DNA from: CAZIXN01 sp039180415
GTDB lineage: Bacteria > Planctomycetota > Phycisphaerae > Phycisphaerales > Phycisphaeraceae
Length of the DNA: 64,000 nucleotides
Reading direction: 5' to 3'
Assembly (NCBI GenBank): GCA_039180415.1
Contig: JBCDDH010000004.1
Span: forward strand, 12,846 to 76,845
This document shows, in pieces, positions 33,013-42,571 of the stretch. The notes beneath the pieces are model-generated. The model was not told the origin of the DNA, did no database searches, and worked only from the letters and a program-made list of their open reading frames with translations. Within the stretch, counting starts at the first letter, position 1, and each line of letters opens with the position of its first letter. The translations under genes and the position numbers were made by a program.

Positions 33013-33429
33013 TCACTTGCCGGTGTCGTAGTAGAACCGCTCGTGGACGATCTTGCCGTCGGCGTTCCATTGCTGCACCACGGTCTGTTCCACGTGGATC
33101 GCGTTGCCATCGGTGTCGATCCAGTCCATGACGTTCTCGTAGATGCCCACGTTGTCGCCGATCGCGACGGCGGGGGTTTCAAAATTCTTGAACTCGGCGA
33201 CGGAAGCCACGAACTTTTCTTCGCGGTCGAGGTTGGCGGCCAGGCCTTCGGTCGCGCCGTAGGCGGGTTCGGTCATCACCACGTCGTCGGCGTAGAACTC
33301 CCGCATCGCGTCCATGATGCGGCCGTTGCGGACGTAGTCGAGCAATTCGTGGAGGCGGACGTTGGATTGGGGCACGAGATTCTCCTTGGTCTGGAACGGG
33401 CGGGTCAAGAAATCGGTGACGGCAGACAT
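33013..33429 (-). CDS. SnoaL-like (NTF2-fold) protein
   Basis: 138 residues with a cone-shaped NTF2/SnoaL-type pattern: LHELLDYVRNGRIMDAMREFYADDVVMTEP (about 26-55), a central strand VASVAEFKNFET and the C-terminal strand pair VVQQWNADGKIVHERFYYD. Members act as small polyketide cyclases, isomerases or simply binding proteins; no specific activity can be read. A GGAG ribosome site lies 9 bases before the ATG. It follows the DoxX gene by 62 bases on the same strand and precedes a terminator, so the pair is probably one operon. Confidence 0.8.
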   Translation of the reverse strand: MSAVTDFLTRPFQTKENLVPQSNVRLHELLDYVRNGRIMDAMREFYADDVVMTEPAYGATEGLAANLDREEKFVASVAEFKNFETPAVAIGDNVGIYENVMDWIDTDGNAIHVEQTVVQQWNADGKIVHERFYYDTGK

Positions 33430-33491
33430 GATTTGCTCCAAAATTCGGGTCAGGCGGATTTCGCGCGGAACGCCCACGCGGAGGGGTCGGA

Positions 33492-33995
33492 TTAAGCGGC
33501 CGCGGGGATCGCGCGGGGCGTGCGGGCCGTCGCAGAACGGAAGCGGGCCGTCAGCGAAGACCGCAGCAGGTGGTCGAGGCTCGCCCGGCCGGGGCCGGTC
33601 AGGGCGATCGCAATGGCAAAAAGGCCCAGCGCCAACGCGTACTCGCCGCCGCCGCCCTGCGGGTTCAGCTCGGCGCCCTTGGCCAGGAAAAAGGCGATGC
33701 CCATCGTGAACGCCAGCGGCAACGCCGCGAATCGGGTCAGCAGGCCCAGCATCAGCGCCGCCCCAGCGAGCACCTCCGTGCCTGCGGCGAGGTAGGCGTT
33801 GAGCATCGGAAACGGCACGCCCAGCGAGCCGAGGTAGCCCGCGAAGCCGTCGAGCCCAGCCGAGAACTTCGAGGCGCCGTGAAAGATGAACAACCCCCCC
33901 GCCGTGGTCCGGGCCAGCAGCAGGCCGGCGTCGGCGGCGGGGCGTTCGAAGGATTCGAGTGGGTTCGGGCGATGGTCGGGGGCGGACGGGGTCAC
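33492..33995 (-). CDS. DoxX-family membrane protein
   Basis: 167 residues with four predicted helices. DoxX pattern: LLLARTTAGGLFIFHGASKF (25-44), GVPFPMLNAYLAAGTEVLAGAALMLG with the conserved Glu, and GLFAIAIALTGPGRASLDHLL. These proteins accompany oxidative or thiol-stress functions in some bacteria, though their role is loosely defined. GTG start with GGAGCC upstream. First gene of a two-gene operon with the SnoaL-like protein; a 12-bp palindrome lies 36 bases upstream of the start. Confidence 0.85.
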   Translation of the reverse strand: MTPSAPDHRPNPLESFERPAADAGLLLARTTAGGLFIFHGASKFSAGLDGFAGYLGSLGVPFPMLNAYLAAGTEVLAGAALMLGLLTRFAALPLAFTMGIAFFLAKGAELNPQGGGGEYALALGLFAIAIALTGPGRASLDHLLRSSLTARFRSATARTPRAIPAAA

Positions 33996-34030
33996 GGCGA
34001 GGCTCCAAAGCGGGTGGGGGAGACGATTGG

Positions 34031-34042
34031 TTGTTTAAACAA
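34031..34042. promoter_or_regulatory. 12-bp palindrome upstream of DoxX operon
   Basis: The perfect palindrome TTGTTTAAACAA sits in the only AT-rich stretch before the DoxX/SnoaL operon and is flanked by GATTG/CAATC. It is a candidate operator or promoter element; no regulator is adjacent. Confidence 0.4.
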
Positions 34043-34116
34043 TCAAATGGTCGACCCAAAAATTTCCCCGTTGTCACAATTTTTTACGCTCGATACCGCC
34101 CCCGCGTTTACGAAAA

Positions 34117-34143
34117 AAGCCCGCGGATCCGATCCGCGGGCTT
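34117..34143 (-). terminator. Terminator after cysC
   Basis: A perfect 12-bp stem (34117-34128 with 34132-34143), 3-base loop, followed on the minus strand by a run of T. It lies 27 bases downstream of the cysC stop. Confidence 0.85.
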
Positions 34144-34169
34144 CGGGGGCGATCCGGGTTGTTCGAGCG

Positions 34170-34784
34170 TTACTTCGTGATGCCCTGGGCGTCCAGATAA
34201 TCCAGGCAGATCTGCACCGCTTCCTCCACGGTGCACGTGCTCGTGTCGATCGTCAACTCCGCGGTCTCGGGCTCCTCGTACGGGTCGTCGATGCCCGTGA
34301 AGCCCTTGATCTCGCCGGCCCGGGCTTTCTTGTACAGCCCCTTGGGGTCACGCTCTTCGGCCACTTCCAACGGACACTTCACGTAGACCTCGGCGTAATC
34401 CAGGCCCGCGTCGGTGTGCAGCTGCCGGGCGGCTTCGCGGTCGGCCTTGTACGGGCTGATGAAGCTGTTGAGACAGATCACGCCGGCGTCGGCGAACAGC
34501 TTGGTCACCTCGCCGATCCGGCGGATGTTTTCGGCGCGGTCCTCGGCGGAGAAACCCAGGTTCTTGTTCAAGCCGAACCGGATGTTGTCGCCGTCGAGGC
34601 GGTACGCGTGGAACCCCCGCTGCAGCAGCACCTGCTCCAGGCCCACCGCGATGGTGGATTTGCCCGACGCGGACAAGCCGGTGAACCAGAGCGAGACGCC
34701 CTTCTGGTTCATGTTTGCTTCGCGCTCGTCGCGGGTGACGGAGCCTTCGTGCCAGTGGATGTTCGTTGCTTTTTGGTCGGCCAT
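34170..34784 (-). CDS. cysC: Adenylylsulfate kinase
   Basis: 204 residues, normal for stand-alone CysC. P-loop GLSASGKST (36-44), then YRLDGDNIRFGLNKNLGFS (61-79) with the APS-binding Asp and Arg, NIRRIGEVTKLFADAG, and FISPYKADRE (108-117), all diagnostic. It phosphorylates APS to PAPS in the cytoplasm. No ATP sulfurylase or PAPS reductase is nearby, so its product may serve the sulfotransferase encoded at 15314-16261 rather than cysteine synthesis; this is inference. Followed by a strong terminator. No clear ribosome site before the ATG. Confidence 0.96.
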   Translation of the reverse strand: MADQKATNIHWHEGSVTRDEREANMNQKGVSLWFTGLSASGKSTIAVGLEQVLLQRGFHAYRLDGDNIRFGLNKNLGFSAEDRAENIRRIGEVTKLFADAGVICLNSFISPYKADREAARQLHTDAGLDYAEVYVKCPLEVAEERDPKGLYKKARAGEIKGFTGIDDPYEEPETAELTIDTSTCTVEEAVQICLDYLDAQGITK

Positions 34785-35004
34785 GGGGATCGGGGTCCGG
34801 GGTGGTGGGGAACAGGGAACAGGCTAAAACATCGGGTCGCGAGAACGCATCGGGGCTCGGGCTTGGGACTTCAAGCTAAGCGGGAAGACCGAGGCCGCGC
34901 GCGGCGTCGGGTCGTCAAACCTAGCGGAGCCCACGCCCGGCCGCAATCCCCCGCTCGCGTCCACCGTGCGGATCGAAGGCCAAACCCGACGCGCCGCCGG
35001 GGCG

Positions 35005-35010
35005 TATCCT
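35005..35010 (+). promoter_or_regulatory. -10-like box (TATCCT) of conserved hypothetical gene
   Basis: TATCCT, 6 bases before the ATG at 35017, and the reason for rejecting the in-frame upstream start at 34966. The preceding gap from 34785 shows nothing else. Confidence 0.45.
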
Positions 35011-35016
35011 GCCGGG

Positions 35017-35559
35017 ATGCCGCTCCAACTGCCTCCCGGTCTGCGTCCGACGCTTGCCCCGCTGTTCGCGGCCCTGCCGTTCGAGGAGTCGATGCCTGCG
35101 CTAGTGCTCCCGCCGGGCCAAGCCCCCCACGCCGGCGCGTCGGCCGCCGCCGAATCGCTGGCCCGGAGCGAACCGTTCGCGGGTCGCCCCGACCTGCTCG
35201 CCGGCCTGTTCCTCTACGCCGACGACCTGGACACCGCCCACGCCCACGCCCAGGACGACGCCACGCCCACCGGCTCGTTCTGGCACGCGATCGTCCACCG
35301 CCGGGAGGGCGACTTCGACAACGCCCGCTACTGGTACGCCAAGGCCGCCAACCACCCCGCGATGGCACACATCGATCTGGTCGGCGGCGGAGCCGGCTCG
35401 GGAACCGACGTCGCCGCGTACGACCCCGACGCCCTGGTCGATCAGGTCCAGCAGGCCCACGAGGCCGGCGACACCCGCGACGCCACGCCGGCCCTGATTA
35501 GCACCCAACGCAAAGAGTGGAAGGCTCTGTTCGAGTGGTGTGGGGGGCGGCGGAGTTAG
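35017..35559 (+). CDS. Conserved hypothetical protein (uncharacterised bacterial family)
   Basis: 180 residues, soluble. The central segment FWHAIVHRREGDFDNARYWY (about 88-107) is a recognisable signature of a widespread family of unknown function that also carries 'DDLDTAHAHAQ' shortly before. The helix-turn-helix spacing of these motifs recalls a TPR-like or Sel1-like fold, with conserved His and Trp. The function is unknown and its neighbours give no clue; it is convergent with the CPBP protease gene. Confidence 0.75.
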   Translation: MPLQLPPGLRPTLAPLFAALPFEESMPALVLPPGQAPHAGASAAAESLARSEPFAGRPDLLAGLFLYADDLDTAHAHAQDDATPTGSFWHAIVHRREGDFDNARYWYAKAANHPAMAHIDLVGGGAGSGTDVAAYDPDALVDQVQQAHEAGDTRDATPALISTQRKEWKALFEWCGGRRS

Positions 35560-35623
35560 CGGTTGGGACGAGAGATTCTTCTGGTTTTTCGCGTCCTTTC
35601 GTGTCGCGTCAGACCGCTAACTT

Positions 35624-36430
35624 CTAACTCTGCGACCACACCGCCAACACGTCGTACAGGGCGTGCGTCGCCGCGACGATGCCGAACCCTCGGCCGACAT
35701 AGATGATCGCGAAGTACAACCCGGCCAACGCGTAGAACACGAACCGAGCCGGGTCGAACTGTTCCGTGCCCACGAAGTGGTAGGCCGCGAACAGCAACGC
35801 CGACCCCACGATCGCGCCCCAGTGGCCGAGGTGTTCCGGCAGGGCCAGCAGGTCATCCAGGAATACGTGGACCAGCGCGATCGCGATCACGCGGAACATC
35901 AGCTCCTCGTAGATCCCCGCTCCGATCGAGAAGACCACGCCCTGCGCGAACGGGATCGGCAGGTGATCGATCGTCTGCTGGGCCAGCGCCGCAAGCACCC
36001 AGGCGTCGCCGCTCCAAACCGCTACGTCGGAGCCTTCGCGCGGGCTGCCCGACACCAGCGTCCCCAGCACGAACAACGGCAGCGCCCACAGGAGCGACTC
36101 CAACGCCATCCCCGCGTACAGCTTCGGCTCCGGCCGCCAAGGGTCCTTCCGCACCGCGTGCATACACAGCAACACCACCAACGCGAGCACGCCCGGCAGG
36201 AACACGCCGCCGATCCCGAACAGCTCGAAGAACCGGCCGAGCAGACGCTCCGCGTAGATCGCCGGCAGCCGGTCGCTGCCGTCGTTGGCCAACCACACCG
36301 CACCGATCTCGTAGGCGATCAACAGCGGCAGCAGAAAATACAACGACTGCAACGGCCACTGGGTGCGCTCCCAGTAGCTCGTCACGGAGTGTCGATTTCG
36401 ATTGGCGGATTTTGGACTTCGGATTGACAT
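35624..36430 (-). CDS. CPBP-family intramembrane metalloprotease
   Basis: 268 residues, about eight predicted helices. The three CPBP (Abi) motifs are present: GIYEELMFR (motif 1 with the Glu pair and Arg), LLFAAYHFVG (motif 2, His) and VAATHALYDVLAVW (motif 3, His and Asp/Asn position). These membrane proteases process CAAX-like or other substrates; substrate unknown. It lies 59 bases downstream of the apt reading frames on the same strand, so they may be co-transcribed. No obvious ribosome site. Confidence 0.88.
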   Translation of the reverse strand: MSIRSPKSANRNRHSVTSYWERTQWPLQSLYFLLPLLIAYEIGAVWLANDGSDRLPAIYAERLLGRFFELFGIGGVFLPGVLALVVLLCMHAVRKDPWRPEPKLYAGMALESLLWALPLFVLGTLVSGSPREGSDVAVWSGDAWVLAALAQQTIDHLPIPFAQGVVFSIGAGIYEELMFRVIAIALVHVFLDDLLALPEHLGHWGAIVGSALLFAAYHFVGTEQFDPARFVFYALAGLYFAIIYVGRGFGIVAATHALYDVLAVWSQS

Positions 36431-36488
36431 GGCGGCTCAAGCCGAATTCTCGGTCGATCAAAACCTTCAATCCGAGATCTCAAATGCC

Positions 36489-37006
36489 TCAGTACTTCAC
36501 CACCGCGTGCAGGTTCGCGTCGTAAGGCCGCACCTTCTCCCGGCCTTGCAAAAACGTCAGTTCGATCGCCAGCGAGACGCCCACGATCTCCGCGCCCAAG
36601 CCGTCGATCAATTCGCAACACGCCCGCAGCGTCCCGCCCGTCGCCAACAGGTCGTCGCACATCAGCACTTTCTGCCCGGGCCGTACCGCGTCGGTGTGCA
36701 CTTCGAGCGTGTCACTGCCGTACTCCAGGTCGTACGAGCGCGACGTCGTCTCCCGCGGCAGCTTCCCCGGCTTGCGGATCGGCACAAACCCGGCCGACAA
36801 CGCCTGCGCGACCGCCGTGCCGAAGATGAACCCACGCGATTCCGCCCCGCACACCAGCTCGATCCCCTTTCCGCGGAACGGCGAGGCCATCATTCGACCG
36901 CCATCGCCAGCCCCGCGGGGTCGCTCAGCAGCGGCGTGATGTCTTTAAACACCACGCCCGGCTTGGGGTAATCGGGCACGTCGGCGATCAGATCGGTGAG
37001 GTTCAT
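36489..37006 (-). pseudogene. apt: Adenine phosphoribosyltransferase, split by a one-base frameshift
   Basis: Two reading frames together make a complete Apt of about 171 residues. The first (37006-36890) starts MNLTDLIADVPDYPKPGVVF and stops at TGA after AMAVE. The second (36893-36489) begins MMASPFRGKGIELVCGAESRG and contains the PRPP-binding VLMCDDLLATGGT. Joining them with a -1 shift gives the continuous family sequence AVEMMASPFRGKG, so exactly one base appears to be missing at the GAATGATGG junction. The stop overlaps an ATG, so termination-reinitiation could still make two fragments. A sequencing or assembly error, true inactivation, or recoding are all possible; no classical slippery heptamer is seen. 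Apt salvages adenine to AMP. Confidence 0.85.
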
Positions 37007-37173
37007 AGGGATGATCGTGGCTGGTGGCTGGTGCAGGCAGACAACGCTTCGGCGAACTCCGGCTTTCTTCGCCAAACACGACCCGAAACGCCGATGGGTT
37101 TTACCATCCATCGCCGCTTCGTGACGCGACGCCCGGCCCTAACCCTTTGCCTCCAGCCCCCGGTCACTGACCC

Positions 37174-38505
37174 ATGCAAGCCTTCCGCATCCACGGCGGC
37201 CGACCCCTCCGCGGCACCGTCGCCATCAACGGTTCCAAGAACGCCGCCCTGCCCCTCATGGCCGCCGCCCTGCTCACCGACGAGCCGGTCACCCTCCACG
37301 CCGTTCCCGACTTGGCCGACACGCGAAACATGCGCAAGCTGCTCCGCTCGCTCGGCGTCGAGATCGCCCCCCCCGACGCCGACGGCGCCCCCCACACCTG
37401 CGCGATGCAGGCGACCGACCCGTCCCAAACCACCGCCGAGTACGACATCGTCCGCACCATGCGGGCCGGCATCTGCGTGCTCGGCCCGCTCCTGGCCAAG
37501 CGCGGCCACGCCCGCGTCTCCATGCCCGGCGGCTGCGCCATCGGCACCCGCCCCGTCGACCTGCACCTCCGTGGCCTCCGCGCCCTCGGGGCCGAGATCA
37601 CTCTCGACGCCGGCGACATCGTCGCCACCGCCCCGCGGGATTCACAAGGCCACCAACGCCTGATCGGCAGACACGTTTTTCTCGGCGGCCCCAATGGCTC
37701 CACCGTCCTAGGCACGGCCAACGTCCTGAGCGCCGCCGCCCTCGCCCAAGGCACCACCGTCATCGAGTGCGCTGCCTGCGAACCGGAGATCGAAGACCTC
37801 GGCCGGCTCCTCATCTCAATGGGCGCGAACATCGAAGGCCTCGGCTCGCCCAAAATCACCGTCCACGGCGTCGAGCAACTCGGCGGGGCCGAGCACCGCG
37901 TCATCCCCGACCGCATCGAGGCCGGCACCTACGTCATCGCCGCCGCCATTTCCGCCGGCGACGTCACCCTCACCAATTACCCCACCTGCATGCTCGGCGC
38001 GTTCCACGACCGCCTCGACGAAGTCGGTGTCACCCTGGATCACCTCGATGCGCCCGCCGGACCAGCACAGGAAAACCGACGCAGCGTCCGCGTCAACGCC
38101 CCCCGTCGGCTCAACCCCTGCCACGCCGTCACCCAGCCCCACCCCGGCTTCCCCACCGACCTCCAGGCCCAGCTCATGGCCCTGCTCTGCCTCGCGGACG
38201 GCAACTCGATGGTCACCGAAAAGATCTTCCCCGATCGCTTCCTCCACGTCCCCGAGCTCCAACGCATGGGCGCCGATATCAAACGCCTCGGCACCAACGC
38301 CCTGATCCACGGCGTCCGTGAGCTCGTCGGTGCCCCCGTGATGGCCTCCGACCTCCGCGCCTCCGCCGGACTCGTCTTGGCGGGCCTCGCCGCAAGAGGG
38401 CAAACCGTGATCAACCGCGTCTACCACCTCGACCGCGGCTACGAAAAAATGGAACTCACCCTCCAGCAACTGGGGGCCGACATCGAACGCTTCGACGCCG
38501 ACTGA
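37174..38505 (+). CDS. murA: UDP-N-acetylglucosamine 1-carboxyvinyltransferase
   Basis: 443 residues. First committed step of peptidoglycan synthesis: transfers enolpyruvate from PEP to UDP-GlcNAc. Motifs: INGSKNAALPLMAA (18-31, with Lys22 and Asn23), the active-site loop MPGGCAIGTRPVDLH with Cys121 (the fosfomycin target residue), and the late RASAGLVLAGLAARGQT. Compared with the E. coli form it has an insertion near residue 300 (PAGPAQENRRSVRV). The last 22 coding bases before the stop (38481-38502) recur exactly at 39589-39610. The presence of murA and murJ shows this lineage makes peptidoglycan. Confidence 0.96.
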   Translation: MQAFRIHGGRPLRGTVAINGSKNAALPLMAAALLTDEPVTLHAVPDLADTRNMRKLLRSLGVEIAPPDADGAPHTCAMQATDPSQTTAEYDIVRTMRAGICVLGPLLAKRGHARVSMPGGCAIGTRPVDLHLRGLRALGAEITLDAGDIVATAPRDSQGHQRLIGRHVFLGGPNGSTVLGTANVLSAAALAQGTTVIECAACEPEIEDLGRLLISMGANIEGLGSPKITVHGVEQLGGAEHRVIPDRIEAGTYVIAAAISAGDVTLTNYPTCMLGAFHDRLDEVGVTLDHLDAPAGPAQENRRSVRVNAPRRLNPCHAVTQPHPGFPTDLQAQLMALLCLADGNSMVTEKIFPDRFLHVPELQRMGADIKRLGTNALIHGVRELVGAPVMASDLRASAGLVLAGLAARGQTVINRVYHLDRGYEKMELTLQQLGADIERFDAD

Positions 38506-38585
38506 CCCGCCGCCCCGTCCATCACCCCACGGCGCTGCCCCGAACCCTACGGCCTCCGACCGTAAAACACGTTTGGGTGACAGGC

Positions 38586-38594
38586 TGCTACAAT
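38586..38594 (+). promoter_or_regulatory. Extended -10 promoter (TGCTACAAT)
   Basis: TG-n-TACAAT located 48 bases upstream of the secreted-protein ATG. The following leader is AT-rich. No convincing -35 box, as expected for extended -10 promoters. Confidence 0.4.
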
Positions 38595-38642
38595 TCAAAT
38601 GTTTATCGATAACCTTTTGCTTCTCGACCCGCCGAGGATCCC

Positions 38643-39446
38643 ATGTCGCGTCCCCTCTTCCGTGCCTTCTCGCTCGCCGCTATAGCCGTCACCGCCGCCC
38701 TCGCCGCGCCCGGCTTCAGCGAAGCCGACACCTACACCACCTCCGACGAAGACTTCGTCGTCAGCACCACCGAGAAAAAAGAACTCACCCTCGACACCGG
38801 CTACCTCGCCCCCGTCTGGACCAGCGATCAATTCAAAGGCGAGCACTTCCGCGGCCTCGATCACGACCGCTTGGTCATCCGTATCGACCAGACCGCCGGC
38901 GGCTACGACACCGCCGTCGCCCGGCACGCCGCCGGCTTCACCCGCGTCGACGAGGTCCACCCCGATACCTACGTCGAAGGTGAATTCGAAGTCACCGACC
39001 CCGGCACCGGCGACGGCTTCTGGGTCTACGGCCCCAAGGTCTCCGTCAACTGGGACGGCTTCCATCTCAACGAGCCCGACGGCTGGTATGAAAACTACAT
39101 CGTCGACACCGCCAGCCTCAGCCCCGGCGAAATCGAACAATGGCTCTACGACGTCCATAAGGCCAAGCCCATCGGCACCACCCGCCACAACGGCTCCGTC
39201 TACAAGCACTACCGCCTCGTCCACAAGCGCTGGGTCCAGCTCTGGGCCGTCCGTCAGGACTACCGCAACGGCGGCGTCACCCACCTGTACCCAATCCTCC
39301 GACACTGGCGACGCCACGGTCTGCCCAACGAAAAGTTCGACGGCGTGAAGCTCAACATGGAGTTCTTCGGCGAAAACCGCCGCGCCTTCGAGATCCGCGA
39401 CTACTTCGTCCCCGCTCATCTCGACCAACGGCCAAGCCAGCAATAA
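38643..39446 (+). CDS. Exported protein of unknown function in murA-flanked islet
   Basis: 267 residues. Signal peptide 1-28 (LFRAFSLAAIAVTAALAAPGF). The mature part is rich in Tyr, Trp, Asp and Gly, with beta-strand-like segments: FVVSTTEKKELTLDTGYLAPVW, GFWVYGPKVSVNWDGFHL, DGWYENYIVD, YRLVHKRWVQLWAVRQDY. It resembles secreted beta-sandwich proteins such as glycan-active or carbohydrate-binding ones, but I cannot name a family. It lies between murA and a relic of the murA 3' end, so it may have arrived by insertion. GAGG is found 9 bases before the ATG. Confidence 0.75.
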   Translation: MSRPLFRAFSLAAIAVTAALAAPGFSEADTYTTSDEDFVVSTTEKKELTLDTGYLAPVWTSDQFKGEHFRGLDHDRLVIRIDQTAGGYDTAVARHAAGFTRVDEVHPDTYVEGEFEVTDPGTGDGFWVYGPKVSVNWDGFHLNEPDGWYENYIVDTASLSPGEIEQWLYDVHKAKPIGTTRHNGSVYKHYRLVHKRWVQLWAVRQDYRNGGVTHLYPILRHWRRHGLPNEKFDGVKLNMEFFGENRRAFEIRDYFVPAHLDQRPSQQ

Positions 39447-39544
39447 ACACGCCTGGCACGCCCGACCGGGAATCAAGGCGGCGTGGCTCCAACGAATCCG
39501 GGAGCATTAGAAGCCAAAGAACCGAACGTTGGTTGATGCAGCCC

Positions 39545-39619
39545 GGCTACGAAAAGGTGGAAATCACGCTGCGACAACTCGGGGCGGGCATCGAACGCTT
39601 CGACGCCGACGCGTCATAA
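39545..39619 (+). pseudogene. Relic of a second murA 3' end
   Basis: This frame reads GYEKVEITLRQLGAGIERFD and then ADAS-stop. The real MurA ends GYEKMELTLQQLGADIERFD then AD-stop. Over 66 aligned bases (39545-39610) I count 56 identities, most differences being at third codon positions, and the last 22 bases are identical to 38481-38502. It is a diverged, truncated copy with no upstream murA sequence that I can recognise. The rest of the 39447-39699 gap holds nothing else I can support. Confidence 0.8.
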
Positions 39620-39699
39620 ATAACTTTGCCCGGCAGCCGTAGGCCAACTGCCAGCACGGCTCCCGGCTCCTGCTCGACGCGTAACCCGTCGGGGTGCGG

Positions 39700-40833
39700 C
39701 TACCGCATCTCCCACGGCGTCACGTCCGCCTCACTCACCGCCCACTCGATCCGTCCCGCGTCGCTCTTGCGGATCATCTCCACGTACTGCGGTAACAGCG
39801 GCCGTTCGCTCGCGGTATGCCCCAACAGCAGCACGGCCTTGCCCTGTTGCACCAAGTCCAACACCTGGTGGTGCTGCATCTCACCGGTGACGTACGCGTC
39901 GGCGTCCACCGACTCAAACAACGAACCCCCCGCTCCCGGACACACGGCCACCTCTTCGATGCGCCGCGGCCGTCCCGCCAGCTTCGGGATCGCCCCGGGC
40001 AGCGACGCCAAGCGGCGCCAAAGCCCCGCCGGATCGATCGGCTCTTCAAGGCAGAGAAAACGCCCCGCCCCCTCCTCCGTCTCGGGCAACGCCGGCTCCG
40101 GCTCAAGCCGAAACACGTCGAACGCCGGCTCTTCATAAGGGTGGGCACGGCGGAGCGCCGCGAGCACGGCCGCGAGATTTCGCCGCGGTACCAGCATCTC
40201 CATCCGCCTCTCGCGAACGTCTTCCCGAACCCCGACTCGACCCACGGTCGGATTCGCCCCTTCGACCGGCCGGAAGCCACCCACGCCGTCCACCGCAAAC
40301 GAACACTCGCGGTAATTCCCGATCCCCCCCGCGCCCGCGACGCTCATGGCCGATCGCACGCTCGCTTCATCGGATTCCGGGACGAAGACCACGACCTTGT
40401 ACTCATCCCGCGTTGGACGCTGAGCTTCCAACGCGAAGGCGTAACGCACCGTGCCTCCCGCGATCAACTCGCACAGCATGTCGCAAAACCCGCCGCGCAC
40501 CGCGTCCAACGCCGTGTGCGGCGAGTACACCGCGACGCGCTCACGCACCGTCCGCAACAGCAGGTCTTGTTTCCAATCCGAGCCCGTCGTCAACCGCTTT
40601 AACGCCTTAAACATCGGCGGGTGATAAGCCACGACGAAGTCGCAGCCTTTCTCCAGCGTTTCGTCGAGCACGGCCGGGGTGTAGTCGATGCACGCCAGCG
40701 CCTTGCTCGCCTTCGCGTCGTAGTCGCCGACTTGCAGGCCAACCTGGTCCCAATCTTCGGCGAGGTGCAAAGGGGCGATCTCGTCGAGGGCTTTGCAGAT
40801 GTCCCGCACCGTGGTCGCGTTCGTGTTGTTCAT
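39700..40833 (-). CDS. Nif3-like dinuclear-metal protein (DUF34/NIF3 family)
   Basis: 377 residues. Metal ligands are visible in the family positions: FVVAYHPPMFK (about 67-77), YSPHTALDAVRGG and, in the C-terminal half, TGEMQHHQVLDLVQQG followed by LLLGHTASERP. It has the long form, with the central PII-like insert (about 130-235: YKVVVFVPESDEASVRSAM) between the two halves. The family is widespread; it is often annotated as GTP cyclohydrolase I type 2, but its function is not settled. The ATG at 40833 is supported by a TACGGT box 7 bases upstream. Confidence 0.9.
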   Translation of the reverse strand: MNNTNATTVRDICKALDEIAPLHLAEDWDQVGLQVGDYDAKASKALACIDYTPAVLDETLEKGCDFVVAYHPPMFKALKRLTTGSDWKQDLLLRTVRERVAVYSPHTALDAVRGGFCDMLCELIAGGTVRYAFALEAQRPTRDEYKVVVFVPESDEASVRSAMSVAGAGGIGNYRECSFAVDGVGGFRPVEGANPTVGRVGVREDVRERRMEMLVPRRNLAAVLAALRRAHPYEEPAFDVFRLEPEPALPETEEGAGRFLCLEEPIDPAGLWRRLASLPGAIPKLAGRPRRIEEVAVCPGAGGSLFESVDADAYVTGEMQHHQVLDLVQQGKAVLLLGHTASERPLLPQYVEMIRKSDAGRIEWAVSEADVTPWEMR

Positions 40834-40840
40834 GCCCAAC

Positions 40841-40846
40841 ACCGTA
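40841..40846 (-). promoter_or_regulatory. -10-like box (TACGGT) of Nif3-like gene
   Basis: Minus-strand TACGGT, 7 bases before the ATG at 40833. Confidence 0.4.
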
Positions 40847-40955
40847 ACCGCCGCGTCTTCCGCTCTCGCGCGGTGTGCCGCCACAGATCAACCGCCTACG
40901 CAAATGACGAGGCATCGGGCTTAGCTACGGCCATACACGCGGAACCAATCGGCGA

Positions 40956-42557
<1,602 letters not shown>

Positions 42558-42563
42558 AACAGC

Positions 42564-42569
42564 AGCGTA
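42564..42569 (-). promoter_or_regulatory. -10-like box (TACGCT) of pckA
   Basis: Minus-strand TACGCT, 6 bases before the pckA ATG, squeezed into the 14-base gap after the upstream gene. Confidence 0.45.
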
Positions 42570-42571
42570 GC

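Noticed and set aside
31493..33031. 512-codon open frame on the plus strand opposite guaA
   Set aside because: Shadow of guaA; it also runs through the terminator at 32948-32976.
36885..36900. Programmed -1 frameshifting in apt
   Set aside because: The joined protein is convincing, but there is no slippery heptamer and I see no strong downstream structure; a lost base or sequencing error is simpler.
38505..39700. Insertion sequence or complete integrative element at the murA repeat
   Set aside because: There are duplicated ends and one cargo gene, but no transposase, integrase or terminal inverted repeats in the interval.
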